Shown here in pieces: positions 43,418-51,795 of a DNA stretch of 64,000 nt. The translations under genes were made by a program, and so were the position numbers. Positions within the stretch are counted from its first letter, which is position 1. Each line of letters starts with the position of its first letter. This stretch comes from DAOTWA01 sp963702935 (GTDB lineage Bacteria > Chloroflexota > Anaerolineae > Anaerolineales > Anaerolineaceae). Under the pieces are notes generated by a model. It was not told the DNA's origin. It saw nothing but the letters and a program-made list of their open reading frames with translations, and did not search any database. The stretch is from the NCBI GenBank assembly GCA_963702935.1, contig OY969772.1:1116001-1180000 (forward strand). Direction: 5' to 3'.

Positions 43418-44941
43418 CTAGCGTGGGCGGCGCTTGCGGTCGCGCGACCGGCGCCCAGAATGGCCACTCTTTCGTTCGCCTTCATTCCCGGAATGATGCT
43501 CCGCACGGCGGGATGGACGTTGAGCTTCCGGCTGGTCTTCGGAGGGCGGCGGCACGACGGGCGTGTAGAAAGTCTCCTGGTAGAAGTCGTCCAGGAGCAT
43601 GGCCAGCAAGCCGGTGCCCTCATCGTTTTCACCCAGGCTGCCGGCCAACGGCAAGAAGCGCTGCATGCGCTCGGCTTGCAGCCGGTCGCGGACGCGCAGG
43701 CGTGATTCCAGCAGGGTGATGATGCGCTCTGAAACGACCCGTTGCACCTCCTCATCCCCTGGCAAAGGACGTTCTTCGATTTCGAAGGCAAAACGCTTGC
43801 TGATGCGCAGCAGGTCGGCGCGTTCACCCACGTTGACCAGCGTGATCGCCGTACCGCTGCCCCCCGCCCGCCCGGTGCGCCCGGAGCGGTGGATATACAC
43901 CTCAGGATCTTCCGGCGGCTCGTACTGGATGACGTGCGAAAGCTCCGGCAGGTCGATGCCGCGCGCGGCGATATCGGTGGCCACCAGGAAGCGCAGCGTG
44001 CCCAGGCGCACGCGGGTGAGCACCTTCTCGCGGGCGGCCTGTGGCAGATCGGAGGTCAGCATATCGGCGTCGTAGCCGAAACGCTGCAACACGGTGGTCA
44101 CGTATTCGACGCGCACCTTGGTATTGCAAAAGATGATGGCCGAAAGCGGGTTCTCGACTTCGATGATGCGCACCAGGCTGCGATCCTTGTCCATGCCGGG
44201 AACGGTGTAGTAGACGTGCTCGGTCTCGGTGACCTGGATGTGGTCGCTGCTGAGATTGATGAACCCGGGCTGGCGCAGGAACTGGCTGGTCAGGCGCATC
44301 ACCTGGGGCGGAAAGGTGGCCGAGAACATGTACGTGCTGATGGGGCGGCCCGTCAGATAAGACTTCACCCGCAGCATGTCGGGGTAAAAGCCCATCGAGA
44401 GCATGCGGTCGGCCTCATCGAAGATCAGGAACTTGAGATCGTTGAGCGACAGCGAGCGGCGCAGCAGGTGATCGAGGATGCGGCCGGGGGTGCCAATGAC
44501 GATGTGTGCGCCGGCCTTGAACGCATCCAGTTGGGTGCGGTATCCTACACCCCCGTAGACGGCGACGGAACGCACGCCGGTGGTTCGACCGAGCAGCTCG
44601 GCTTCCGTGGCGACTTGCGAGGCCAGCTCGCGCGTTGGCACCAGGATCAGGGCCTGGGTCGCGTTTTGGAGCGGGTTGACCATCTCGAGCATGGGGAGCA
44701 AATAGGCGCCGGTTTTCCCGCTGCCGGTACGCGATTGGATCATCATGTCGCGCTGGGAGAAAAGGTAAGGGATGGCCTTGGACTGGACGGGCATCAGCTC
44801 GTTCCAGCCGGCCAGGGCAGCGCCCTGGCGCAGCTTTTCGGGTAGATCGGCCAGGGTGGCCTCGGGCAGCACATCTTGCGGCGCTGGATTTATAGGGTTT
44901 TGGGGGCTATCGTCACTCGCTATTGATTGGGGTTCTTCCAT
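43418..44941 (-). CDS. DEAD-box RNA helicase
   Basis: 507 residues. Ordered helicase motifs: Q motif (GWNELMPVQSKAIP), I SRTGSGKTGAY, Ia LVPTRELASQ, Ib TPGRILDHL, II IFDEADRML, III FSATFPP, IV AIIFCNTKVR, V ATDIAARGIDLP and VI HRSGRTGRAG, so the ATPase should be active. The tail from residue about 450 is basic and low-complexity (RRSRDRKRRPR), as in RNA-binding extensions. It unwinds short RNA duplexes in ribosome assembly, decay or cold response. A second DEAD-box gene lies at 51796. Confidence 0.9.
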   Translation of the reverse strand: MEEPQSIASDDSPQNPINPAPQDVLPEATLADLPEKLRQGAALAGWNELMPVQSKAIPYLFSQRDMMIQSRTGSGKTGAYLLPMLEMVNPLQNATQALILVPTRELASQVATEAELLGRTTGVRSVAVYGGVGYRTQLDAFKAGAHIVIGTPGRILDHLLRRSLSLNDLKFLIFDEADRMLSMGFYPDMLRVKSYLTGRPISTYMFSATFPPQVMRLTSQFLRQPGFINLSSDHIQVTETEHVYYTVPGMDKDRSLVRIIEVENPLSAIIFCNTKVRVEYVTTVLQRFGYDADMLTSDLPQAAREKVLTRVRLGTLRFLVATDIAARGIDLPELSHVIQYEPPEDPEVYIHRSGRTGRAGGSGTAITLVNVGERADLLRISKRFAFEIEERPLPGDEEVQRVVSERIITLLESRLRVRDRLQAERMQRFLPLAGSLGENDEGTGLLAMLLDDFYQETFYTPVVPPPSEDQPEAQRPSRRAEHHSGNEGERKSGHSGRRSRDRKRRPR

Positions 44942-45021
44942 TTGTCCATCGCTTCCTAAACTACCGGGTATACAGAAAAGGATTGCAGAAATAATTTCTA
45001 ATTGTACCTGCTTTTATGCAT

Positions 45022-45050
45022 GTAGGGTGTGGTCGTTCTGCAGACCGCAT
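45022..45050. repeat. Decayed family A hairpin
   Basis: GTAGGGTGTGGTCGTTCTGC then AGACCGCAT: the short hairpin of the family with two changes. It lies upstream of the helicase start, in the intergenic region shared with the DipZ gene. Confidence 0.5.
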
Positions 45051-45092
45051 TCCCCCATTTCCCCCCTGGCGATCCCGTCCAGACCCTCCCCG

Positions 45093-45137
45093 AATTCGTA
45101 AGATTCTCGTAATCTCTACGACCTAAATTCGTAAGAT
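45093..45137 (+). promoter_or_regulatory. Helically phased CGTAA repeats upstream of dipZ
   Basis: AATTCGTAAGAT occurs at 45093-45104 and again at 45126-45137. TTCTCGTAATC lies between them. The three CGTAA cores start at 45097, 45108 and 45130, that is 11 and 22 bases apart, on one face of the helix. This spacing fits a response regulator binding as dimers, upstream of the ATG at 45175. Confidence 0.45.
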
Positions 45138-45174
45138 GTACCTCCTAGAATCAGGTGGAAAGAGGAGGCATACG

Positions 45175-46434
45175 ATGGTGGTCTTAATCTTATTCGCGGC
45201 TCTTTCCGGTCTGGTCACGGTATGCTCGCCTTGCATCTTGCCCGTGCTGCCCGTCGTGCTCTCTTCGACCCTCACCGGCGGGAAAAGGCGGCCCATGGGC
45301 GTCATCGCCGGCCTGATCGTCAGCTTCTCCGTGTTCACCCTGGCTATCACCCAGATCGTGGCCTGGCTGGGCCTTTCGGCCACCAGCCTGCGACTGGCAG
45401 CGGTGGCGCTCATCGGCGTCCTGGGACTCAGCCTGATCGTCCCCGCCCTGGGCGACCGCGTCGAGCGGGCCCTCAGCCGGCTGCCGGGGCTGGCGCGGCT
45501 GAGCCAGGGCGCCGGCTTCGGCGCGGGATTCCTGACCGGGGCCAGCCTGGGCCTGGTCTGGGCGCCCTGCGCCGGGCCGATCCTGGCGGCGGTGACCGCC
45601 TTGGCGGCCACGCAGCGCCTGAGCTGGGGCGCCGCGGCGCTCGTTGCCGCCTATGCCGTGGGCGCGGGCCTGCCCCTGCTGGGAATTGCCTACGGCGGAC
45701 GGGCGGCCATGCGGCGCGTCCCGCTCTTCGTGCGCAACACCGGGCGGCTGCAACGGGTCTTCGGCGCGGTGATGGTGCTGACCGCCGCGCTGATCGCCTT
45801 CAACGCCGACACGCTGGTCACCGCCTGGGCCACCGGCCTGGCGCCGGCGAGCTGGACGGCGCAATTAAGCGGCTTCGAGAGCAGCCCGCTGGTCAGCCGG
45901 GAGCTCGGCCAGCTCACCCTTGCCACCGCCACGCCCACTCCCTCCGCCAGCGCAGGCAGCCCCACTCCCAGCCTGGCGGATCTCGGCCCGGCGCCGGAGA
46001 TCACCGGCATCGACCACTGGATCAACTCCTCCCCACTGACGCTCCAGGAGCAGCGCGGCAAAGTGGTTCTGGTCGACTTCTGGACGTACTCGTGCATCAA
46101 CTGTATCCACACCCTCCCCTACGTGACCGCCTGGTACGACCACTACAAGGACGACGGCTTCGTCGTGATCGGCGTGCACACCCCGGAATTCGCCTTCGAG
46201 CAGGATACGCCCAACGTCGAGCAGGCCGTCGAGCGCTTCGACATCGCCTATCCGGTGGCGCAGGACAACACCTACCTCACCTGGCGGGCCTTTGACAACC
46301 AATACTGGCCGGCGGAATACCTGATCGACGCCAACGGCCACATCCGCTACGAGCACTTTGGGGAAGGCAGCTACGCCAGGACAGAGGCGGCCATCCAGGA
46401 GCTTCTGGCCGCCGCCGGGCGTCCGCCGCAGTAG
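45175..46434 (+). CDS. dipZ: CcdA/DsbD-thioredoxin fusion (DipZ-like)
   Basis: 419 residues from ATG 45175 (AAAGAGGAGGCATACG). Residues 1-215 are the CcdA-type membrane electron carrier with two membrane-embedded cysteine segments, VTVCSPCILPVLPVVLSS and LVWAPCAGPILAAV. A short Thr/Pro/Ser linker follows. The C-terminal part is a TlpA/DipZ thioredoxin domain with DFWTYSCINCIHTLPY (active site C-I-N-C). It takes reducing power from cytoplasmic thioredoxin to the outside. It shares its transcript with the thioredoxin-like lipoprotein 124 bases downstream, which is a likely partner. Confidence 0.88.
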   Translation: MVVLILFAALSGLVTVCSPCILPVLPVVLSSTLTGGKRRPMGVIAGLIVSFSVFTLAITQIVAWLGLSATSLRLAAVALIGVLGLSLIVPALGDRVERALSRLPGLARLSQGAGFGAGFLTGASLGLVWAPCAGPILAAVTALAATQRLSWGAAALVAAYAVGAGLPLLGIAYGGRAAMRRVPLFVRNTGRLQRVFGAVMVLTAALIAFNADTLVTAWATGLAPASWTAQLSGFESSPLVSRELGQLTLATATPTPSASAGSPTPSLADLGPAPEITGIDHWINSSPLTLQEQRGKVVLVDFWTYSCINCIHTLPYVTAWYDHYKDDGFVVIGVHTPEFAFEQDTPNVEQAVERFDIAYPVAQDNTYLTWRAFDNQYWPAEYLIDANGHIRYEHFGEGSYARTEAAIQELLAAAGRPPQ

Positions 46435-46558
46435 CCCCGGCCCGGCCGGCTGCGAGAATCCATCCGTCCAGGTTAGGCAGGCAGACCCAACCGGAGACAA
46501 GCACAATCGACTCCCCCGAGAAATCGGGCAAATCCAAGAATTGAGAGGAAGATTTAGA

Positions 46559-47332
46559 ATGAAGAACAAAGCATTTCTGTTTGTAATCGTGGCTATGCTC
46601 GTGGCAGCCGGTTGTTCCGGCCAGGCGACGGCCACCCCCGCCGCAATGATGAACGAAGCCACCCCGACCGGCGAAGCCATGCTGATGCAAAGCTCACCCA
46701 CGCCGGAAGCGATGATGATGGAAACGTCCCCGACCGCGCCTGAAGCAATGATGGCGGCGGCCACCCCCTCCGCGGACGCCATGCTGATGGAGAGCGACAC
46801 CGCCACGCCGCAGGCCATGATGACCGAGGCCATGGCCCCCACCGAGGGATCCATGATGTCCGAGGGCACCCCCTCCGGGACGATGGCAGCCAACGCGTGG
46901 CTGGGGGTCTCCTTGACAGACGCCAGCACGGGAAAGTCCTTCACTTTAGGTGATTTCGCCGGGAAGACGGTGCTCGTAGAGCTGATCACGACCCAGTGCC
47001 CGGCCTGCTTGGAGCAGCAGCAGAGCATCCAGGCCTACCTGGCCGGCGGCGCGAGCGGCGTGGTGGTCGTTTCCCTGGATATCGCCGCGAACGCCACGAC
47101 CAGCGACCTGCTGGACCACATCGGCATGACCCATTTCACCTGGAGCTTCGCCGTGGCCCCGGGCGATCTGGTCGCGCAGATTGGCGACCAATACGGCAGC
47201 CAGTACCTCGACGCGGCCAACGCTCCCTTGCTCGTCATCGACGCGATGGGCGACGTTCACCCTCTGCCGCTCCATTTGACCGGCCAGTCGGACATCCAAA
47301 GCGCCCTGGAGAGCTACTCGCCCAAAATGTGA
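46559..47332 (+). CDS. Thioredoxin-fold lipoprotein with Met-rich linker
   Basis: 257 residues from ATG 46559. The signal ends in lipobox MLVAAGC. Residues about 28-105 are a methionine-rich repeat (TPxxEAMMM, SADAMLMES, TPQAMMTEAM and so on; roughly twenty Met in 80 residues, unit near 12). The last 145 residues are a thioredoxin fold with TTQCPACLEQQQ (C-P-A-C) and a FTLGDFAGKTVLVELI entry. Probably reduced by the DipZ-like neighbour. The linker could bind Cu(I) or scavenge oxidants. A perfect terminator follows at 47351. Confidence 0.82.
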   Translation: MKNKAFLFVIVAMLVAAGCSGQATATPAAMMNEATPTGEAMLMQSSPTPEAMMMETSPTAPEAMMAAATPSADAMLMESDTATPQAMMTEAMAPTEGSMMSEGTPSGTMAANAWLGVSLTDASTGKSFTLGDFAGKTVLVELITTQCPACLEQQQSIQAYLAGGASGVVVVSLDIAANATTSDLLDHIGMTHFTWSFAVAPGDLVAQIGDQYGSQYLDAANAPLLVIDAMGDVHPLPLHLTGQSDIQSALESYSPKM

Positions 47333-47350
47333 CCGGCTTCCAGGTGGGCA

Positions 47351-47383
47351 GGGTGCGGCCTGGAGGTTGGCCGCACCCTTTTT
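47351..47383 (+). terminator. Terminator of the dipZ operon
   Basis: GGGTGCGGCC, 8-base loop, GGCCGCACCC, TTTTT. A perfect 10-bp stem and T-run 18 bases after the stop. It contains the GGTGCGG core of family A and may derive from it. Confidence 0.88.
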
Positions 47384-47477
47384 GCCCCACCCAATTTGGG
47401 CCCCATTGTCTGTTTATTTTATTCGAGAACGCTATAAAAACCAAAGTATAATCTAGCCACCAGAAACTTTTAAAAAA

Positions 47478-47589
47478 GGGACGCGGATAAACACGGGGAA
47501 CGCAGATTTTTTGTTTTTACTGTACCAACAATGGGTGGTTTTTCTGCCATTTTCTTCTTTTCCGCGTTTCCAGTGCTCGTCCGCGTCCC
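47478..47589. repeat. Large imperfect inverted repeat
   Basis: GGGACGCGGATAAACACGGG at the left pairs imperfectly with the complement of CCAGTGCTCGTCCGCGTCCC at the right; the 9-bp ends GGGACGCGG/CCGCGTCCC are perfect. The centre is T-rich. No ORF. It lies in the 380-base gap between the terminator and the NHL-repeat gene, where nothing else was recognised. Confidence 0.5.
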
Positions 47590-47710
47590 ATTCCTTAAAA
47601 CTGTCAGGTAGATAGAAGTATAATTACACCTATCCATTGAGCACGCCAGGCATTTAACGAAATCTATATATTTCTACCGCAATAATCGGCCTAAATCATA
47701 GGGGGATTAA

Positions 47711-49573
47711 ATGATTAAACGCCTTTTCTTCGTCGTGGTCCTCTTTCTTCTTCTCACAACTGTTCGGTCTGCCAGCGCAGCCCCTTCCGGCCCACCGCGC
47801 GGCACCGCCGGCGATGGCTGGGCCGACGTGGTGCTGGGCAAGCCGGATTTTAGCGGGCTGGCTCCCAACGAAGTGACCGCAGCGCGCGTCTTCAACGGCG
47901 GCGGTGTGATCGTCGACCGCAGCGTGCGACCCAACCGCTTGTACGTCTACGATGGCGGCAACAGTCGCGTCTTGGGACTGGATCACCTGGGAACCTGCTC
48001 AGCGGGGTCGAATAAAGGCGCCGCCTGTACGGTCGACTCGGATTGCCCCGCATCCACCTGTACCATCCAGGATGGGCGCGGCGCAGACCTGGTGATCGGC
48101 CAGCCGGATTTCGCCCACTCCGGCTGCAATGGCGACAGCAACTACCAGGATTATCCCAACCGCGCGCCGGCCAGCGCTACCAGCCTGTGCGGAATGTGGG
48201 AACAGCAGGTCAGCCCGCTGGAGGGCGGCTCGGCCGCCAACATGGCCGTCGATTCCAGCGGCAACCTGTACGTGCCCGACTGGGATAACCACCGCGTTTT
48301 GCTCTATCTCAGCCCCTTTACCACCGACACGGTCGCCGACGACGTGTGGGGCCAGGTGGATTTCACGAGCAACCAGTGCAATGAGGGCCGGGGCGAATTC
48401 CACCCGGATCAAAACAGCCTGTGCCTGCGCAGTATTTACAACGAAGGCTTCGTGGGCGGCGTGGGCCTCGACGCGCAGAACAATTTATGGGTTACCGACA
48501 ATCAGAACAACCGCGTGCTGCGCTTCCCCTATAATCCTGCCACCGGACGGCCCGGCCATGACGCGGATCTCGTCCTCGGACAACCCAATTTTACCAGCGG
48601 GGAACACGGTATCCCTCCCGCGCTCGACCGCATGTGGGCGCCTGCCGCGGTGCGGGTCAGCCCATCGGGCAGCGTGTACGTAGCCAATTCGCACAATAAC
48701 CGCATCCTCATCTTCGATCCACCCCTGGCTTCGGGCATGAGCGCCACCCGCCAGCTTGGCGACGGCCTGGGTCTGCACGAGCCGGTCTCTTTGGAGTTCA
48801 ACCTGGATGGGAACCTGTGGGTCAGTGACCGGGGCAATTCCCAACTGCTACGCTTCGACCCGGCGGGGCAGGTAGACCGGGTCTTATTCAAGGACGTGCC
48901 CAACTATTCCAAACAGTGCGGTGGCAGCTACACAGGGGATGGCCCACGCTTCTCCTTCCCCGCGACGAACATCTCCATCAATTCGTGGAATATGTGCGAA
49001 TCGATGGGCTCCCTGGGCATCAACTCTGACGGCAACCTGTTCGCCTACGCCGTCAATAGCTGGCAGGACGTGTGGCGGTTCCCGGCGCCTTTCCCTGCTC
49101 CAAGCGCCGGGAAAGCGCACTCCGCCGACCACCAGATATTCAAGCCCTACACCCTGCGTGAATTCAACCACGTTTCGCAGAATGCCATGATCTCGCCGCG
49201 GGGTATTCTCACCGCATCGGGGCAGTTGATCGTGTCTGATATGGGGCGGATTCTATTCTGGAACCGCCCTCCGGCCGACCTGAGCAACGGCCTCCCGGCG
49301 GACGGTTACGTGGGCGCGCCGAGCTTCAACATCCAGGCGGACCCGGCCTTTGGGAAAATCGACGCCGACGGGCAGTTCCACATGTACGCGGTGCACGCGA
49401 ACGCGATCGAGGTTTACAAGCTGCCCCTCAAAACCGGTGATTTGCCGCTTCAATACCTCCGCAGCCCGCTTAACGCTCTTGGCGGAGCTGTGACCGCTTT
49501 TACGCTGAGCGCTCCCGCCGCCAGCGCTAAAGCACAGCACGAACTCAACCCTCCCCTTCGATCAACCGTTTAG
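47711..49573 (+). CDS. Secreted NHL-repeat protein, N-terminal part (frameshifted)
   Basis: 620 residues ending at a frameshift. Signal peptide (RLFFVVVLFLLLTTVRSASA). NHL-type propeller blades follow: ADVVLGKPDFSG, AVDSSGNLYVPDWDNHRVLLY, GLDAQNNLWVTDNQNNRVLRF, VRVSPSGSVYVANSHNNRIL and so on, each with a D/NxxGNxYVxDxxNxRVL pattern. Near 49550, in a CCCTCCCC tract, one extra base ends the frame. The text PFDQPFSSLSADSLDANVVW in the next frame continues the same protein (see 49574-51534). Confidence 0.8.
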   Translation: MIKRLFFVVVLFLLLTTVRSASAAPSGPPRGTAGDGWADVVLGKPDFSGLAPNEVTAARVFNGGGVIVDRSVRPNRLYVYDGGNSRVLGLDHLGTCSAGSNKGAACTVDSDCPASTCTIQDGRGADLVIGQPDFAHSGCNGDSNYQDYPNRAPASATSLCGMWEQQVSPLEGGSAANMAVDSSGNLYVPDWDNHRVLLYLSPFTTDTVADDVWGQVDFTSNQCNEGRGEFHPDQNSLCLRSIYNEGFVGGVGLDAQNNLWVTDNQNNRVLRFPYNPATGRPGHDADLVLGQPNFTSGEHGIPPALDRMWAPAAVRVSPSGSVYVANSHNNRILIFDPPLASGMSATRQLGDGLGLHEPVSLEFNLDGNLWVSDRGNSQLLRFDPAGQVDRVLFKDVPNYSKQCGGSYTGDGPRFSFPATNISINSWNMCESMGSLGINSDGNLFAYAVNSWQDVWRFPAPFPAPSAGKAHSADHQIFKPYTLREFNHVSQNAMISPRGILTASGQLIVSDMGRILFWNRPPADLSNGLPADGYVGAPSFNIQADPAFGKIDADGQFHMYAVHANAIEVYKLPLKTGDLPLQYLRSPLNALGGAVTAFTLSAPAASAKAQHELNPPLRSTV

Positions 49574-51534
49574 CAGCCTCAGCGCAGATAGCCTGGACGC
49601 GAACGTCGTGTGGGGGTCCAACCTGTATACTGGCGACATCGCGGCGACCCAAGATGGGAAGTACCTGTGGATCAGCAACTCGGAAAACAGCCGCGTTCTT
49701 CGGGTGCGTGATCCCCTGACTAACCCCACCGTTGACATCGTTCTCGGGCAGCCGGACCTCACGGCAAACCAGTGCAACCAGGGCTTCGCCAATCCCACCG
49801 CCTTCACACTTTGCTACCCAGGGCATCTCTCGATCGACAGCAGCGGGAACCTGTTTGTGTCGGACCATTCCCTGGAGGCGCGCGGCAACTTCCGCCTGTT
49901 GGAATACGACGCGTCACTCTTCCCGGAGCAACCCGGCGCGGTGATCTACGACATCGCTGCCAGCCGTGTGTTCGGCACCGGCGGCAGTTTTACCACCGCC
50001 AAGTGTAAGGATGCGACCTGCGCTCCGTGGGACCCGGCTTTCGATCTGGCGGGCAGGATGTACCTGGGGTTCAACGGCTACCTGGGCACCCGCTTCCCGC
50101 TCCTCTACGATAGCCCGTTGACCAATTCCTCACCGACCGGGGCGCTGAACGATTTCTTCTCGATGGGCTTTACCGCGCACGTCGACCGCTACAACACGCT
50201 GTACATCGGCGACCTGAACCGCGGCCGGGTACTGGTGTATTATCTCGACCCGCCTCAGCCGGGCTACACCGTCAGCGGCAAGCTGGTGAACCAGGGAGGC
50301 TACGGCCTCCCCAACGGAGCAGTTCAGGTGGAAAATTACGTGTGGAATGCGGCCGGCGATGCGGACGGGAATTTCACCGTCCAGGACGTTACCCCCGGCG
50401 ACTACGACTTCATTCCCGGCCAGGGCGAGTGCACGTTCACCCCACCCCAGATTGCTTTGCACGTGACCGGGAACATGGAAAATCAGAATTTTCAAGCTGT
50501 CTGCTCCTATACGATCACCGGTAAGGTCATGGACGGGAGCACTCCGCTGGCCGGCGCGGTGGTGGCGGACCAAACGGGCAACAGCGCTACCACCGGCGCC
50601 GACGGGGACTACACCCTGACCGGCCTGCCCCCCGACGCGTACACCCTGACGGTGACCAAAACCGGGTACACCTTCATCCCGGCCTCTCTTTCGGTAAACT
50701 TAACCAACCAGAACCTGCAAAACGTCGATTTCAGCGGTGAGCTGACCCGCTACTACGACCTCAGCGGGAAGGTCACGGAGGATGGCACTACTCCTCTGGA
50801 AGGGGTGCTGTTGACCCTCGCCCCGGACGTCACGGCGACTACCGACGCGAACGGGGACTACCTGTTCTCCGACCTGCTTCCCGGGAGTTACACGGTCACG
50901 CCGGCGAAAGCCGGCTACGCCTTCACCCCGGCGTCTCAATCGGTCACCGTCACCCATCAGAGCCTGCAAGACGTCGATTTCAGCGGTGAGCTGACCCGCT
51001 ACTACGACCTCAGCGGGAAGGTCACGGAGGATGGCACTACTCCTCTGGAAGGGGTGCTGTTGACCCTCGCCCCGGACGTCACGACGACTACCGACGCGAA
51101 CGGGGATTACCTGTTCTCCGGCCTGCTCCCCGGGAGTTACACGGTCACGCCGGCGAAGGCCGGTTACGCCTTCACCCCGGCGTCTCAATCGGTCGCCGTC
51201 ACCCATCAGAGCCTGCAAGACGTCGATTTCAGCGGGGCAATCCTGCGTTACGACCTCAGCGGGAAGGTCACGGATGGCAGCGCTCCTCTGGCGGGGGTGT
51301 CGCTGACCCTCGCCCCGGACGTCACGACGACCACCGACGCGAACGGGGACTACCTGTTCCCTGATCTACTTCCCGGGAGTTACATCGTCACGCCTTCCAA
51401 GCCAGGCTACACTTTCGAGCCTGCGTTCGTGTCCGTGGCCGTCATCGATCAGAATCTGCCAAGCGATCGATTTCACAGTCGCTCAATATCACGTGAGCCT
51501 GTACCTGCCGGCAGTGATCAGGTCAGGCCCTTAG
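49574..51534 (+). CDS. Secreted NHL protein, C-terminal part with tandem CarboxypepD_reg repeats
   Basis: Continues the gene at 47711 after one extra base. Two or three more NHL blades come first. Five regulatory-like beta modules follow from about 50270 (YTVSGKLVNQGG, YTITGKVMDGST, YDLSGKVTEDGTTP twice, YDLSGKVTDGSAP), each with DANGDYLFS and GSYTVTPAKAGYAFTPAS. Three of them share an 83-residue, 249-bp unit. Near 51465 another extra base shifts the end; restoring frame gives DFTVAQYHVSLYLPAVIRSG and the stop at 51534, so the terminal motif matches the other secreted proteins. Without correction the frame runs to 51632. Confidence 0.72.
50724..51470 (+). repeat. Three 249-bp tandem repeats inside the NHL gene
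   Basis: The phrase GTCGATTTCAGCGG recurs at 50724, 50973 and 51222, exactly 249 bases (83 codons) apart. The first two units are nearly identical in DNA; the third is more diverged toward its end. Recent intragenic duplication of a CarboxypepD_reg-like module. Confidence 0.85.
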
Positions 51535-51634
51535 GCGGAAACCAACTTAGCAGCCCGAGAATATGGTATACTATCTCCCTTGGCCCCACGCGGGCCTGCG
51601 TTTCAGGGAATTGTTTTGGTGCTTTCGGATGATT

Positions 51635-51659
51635 GCCCGACGATGCGTCGGGCATTTTT
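51635..51659 (+). terminator. Terminator after the NHL gene
   Basis: GCCCGACG, ATG loop, CGTCGGGC, ATTTTT. Perfect 8-bp stem, about 100 bases after the corrected stop at 51534. Confidence 0.8.
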
Positions 51660-51795
51660 ATTGGCTCCCCCCTCCCGCTCCGCAAGGAACGGCCGGCTTT
51701 CAGCAGGCAGCCATCCCGGGTTATTCTGAAATCATCAAGACACTCTTACCTTATTCTTGGTTGAGGAGTTTTAATGATCTACGGAATTTACTCAA

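Noticed and set aside
43742..44845. A 367-codon + strand ORF
   Set aside because: Antisense of the DEAD-box helicase, whose motifs are all present on the other strand.
45222..46295. A 357-codon + strand ORF inside dipZ
   Set aside because: Shadow frame of high-GC coding sequence; Arg/Gly-rich and without recognisable domains.
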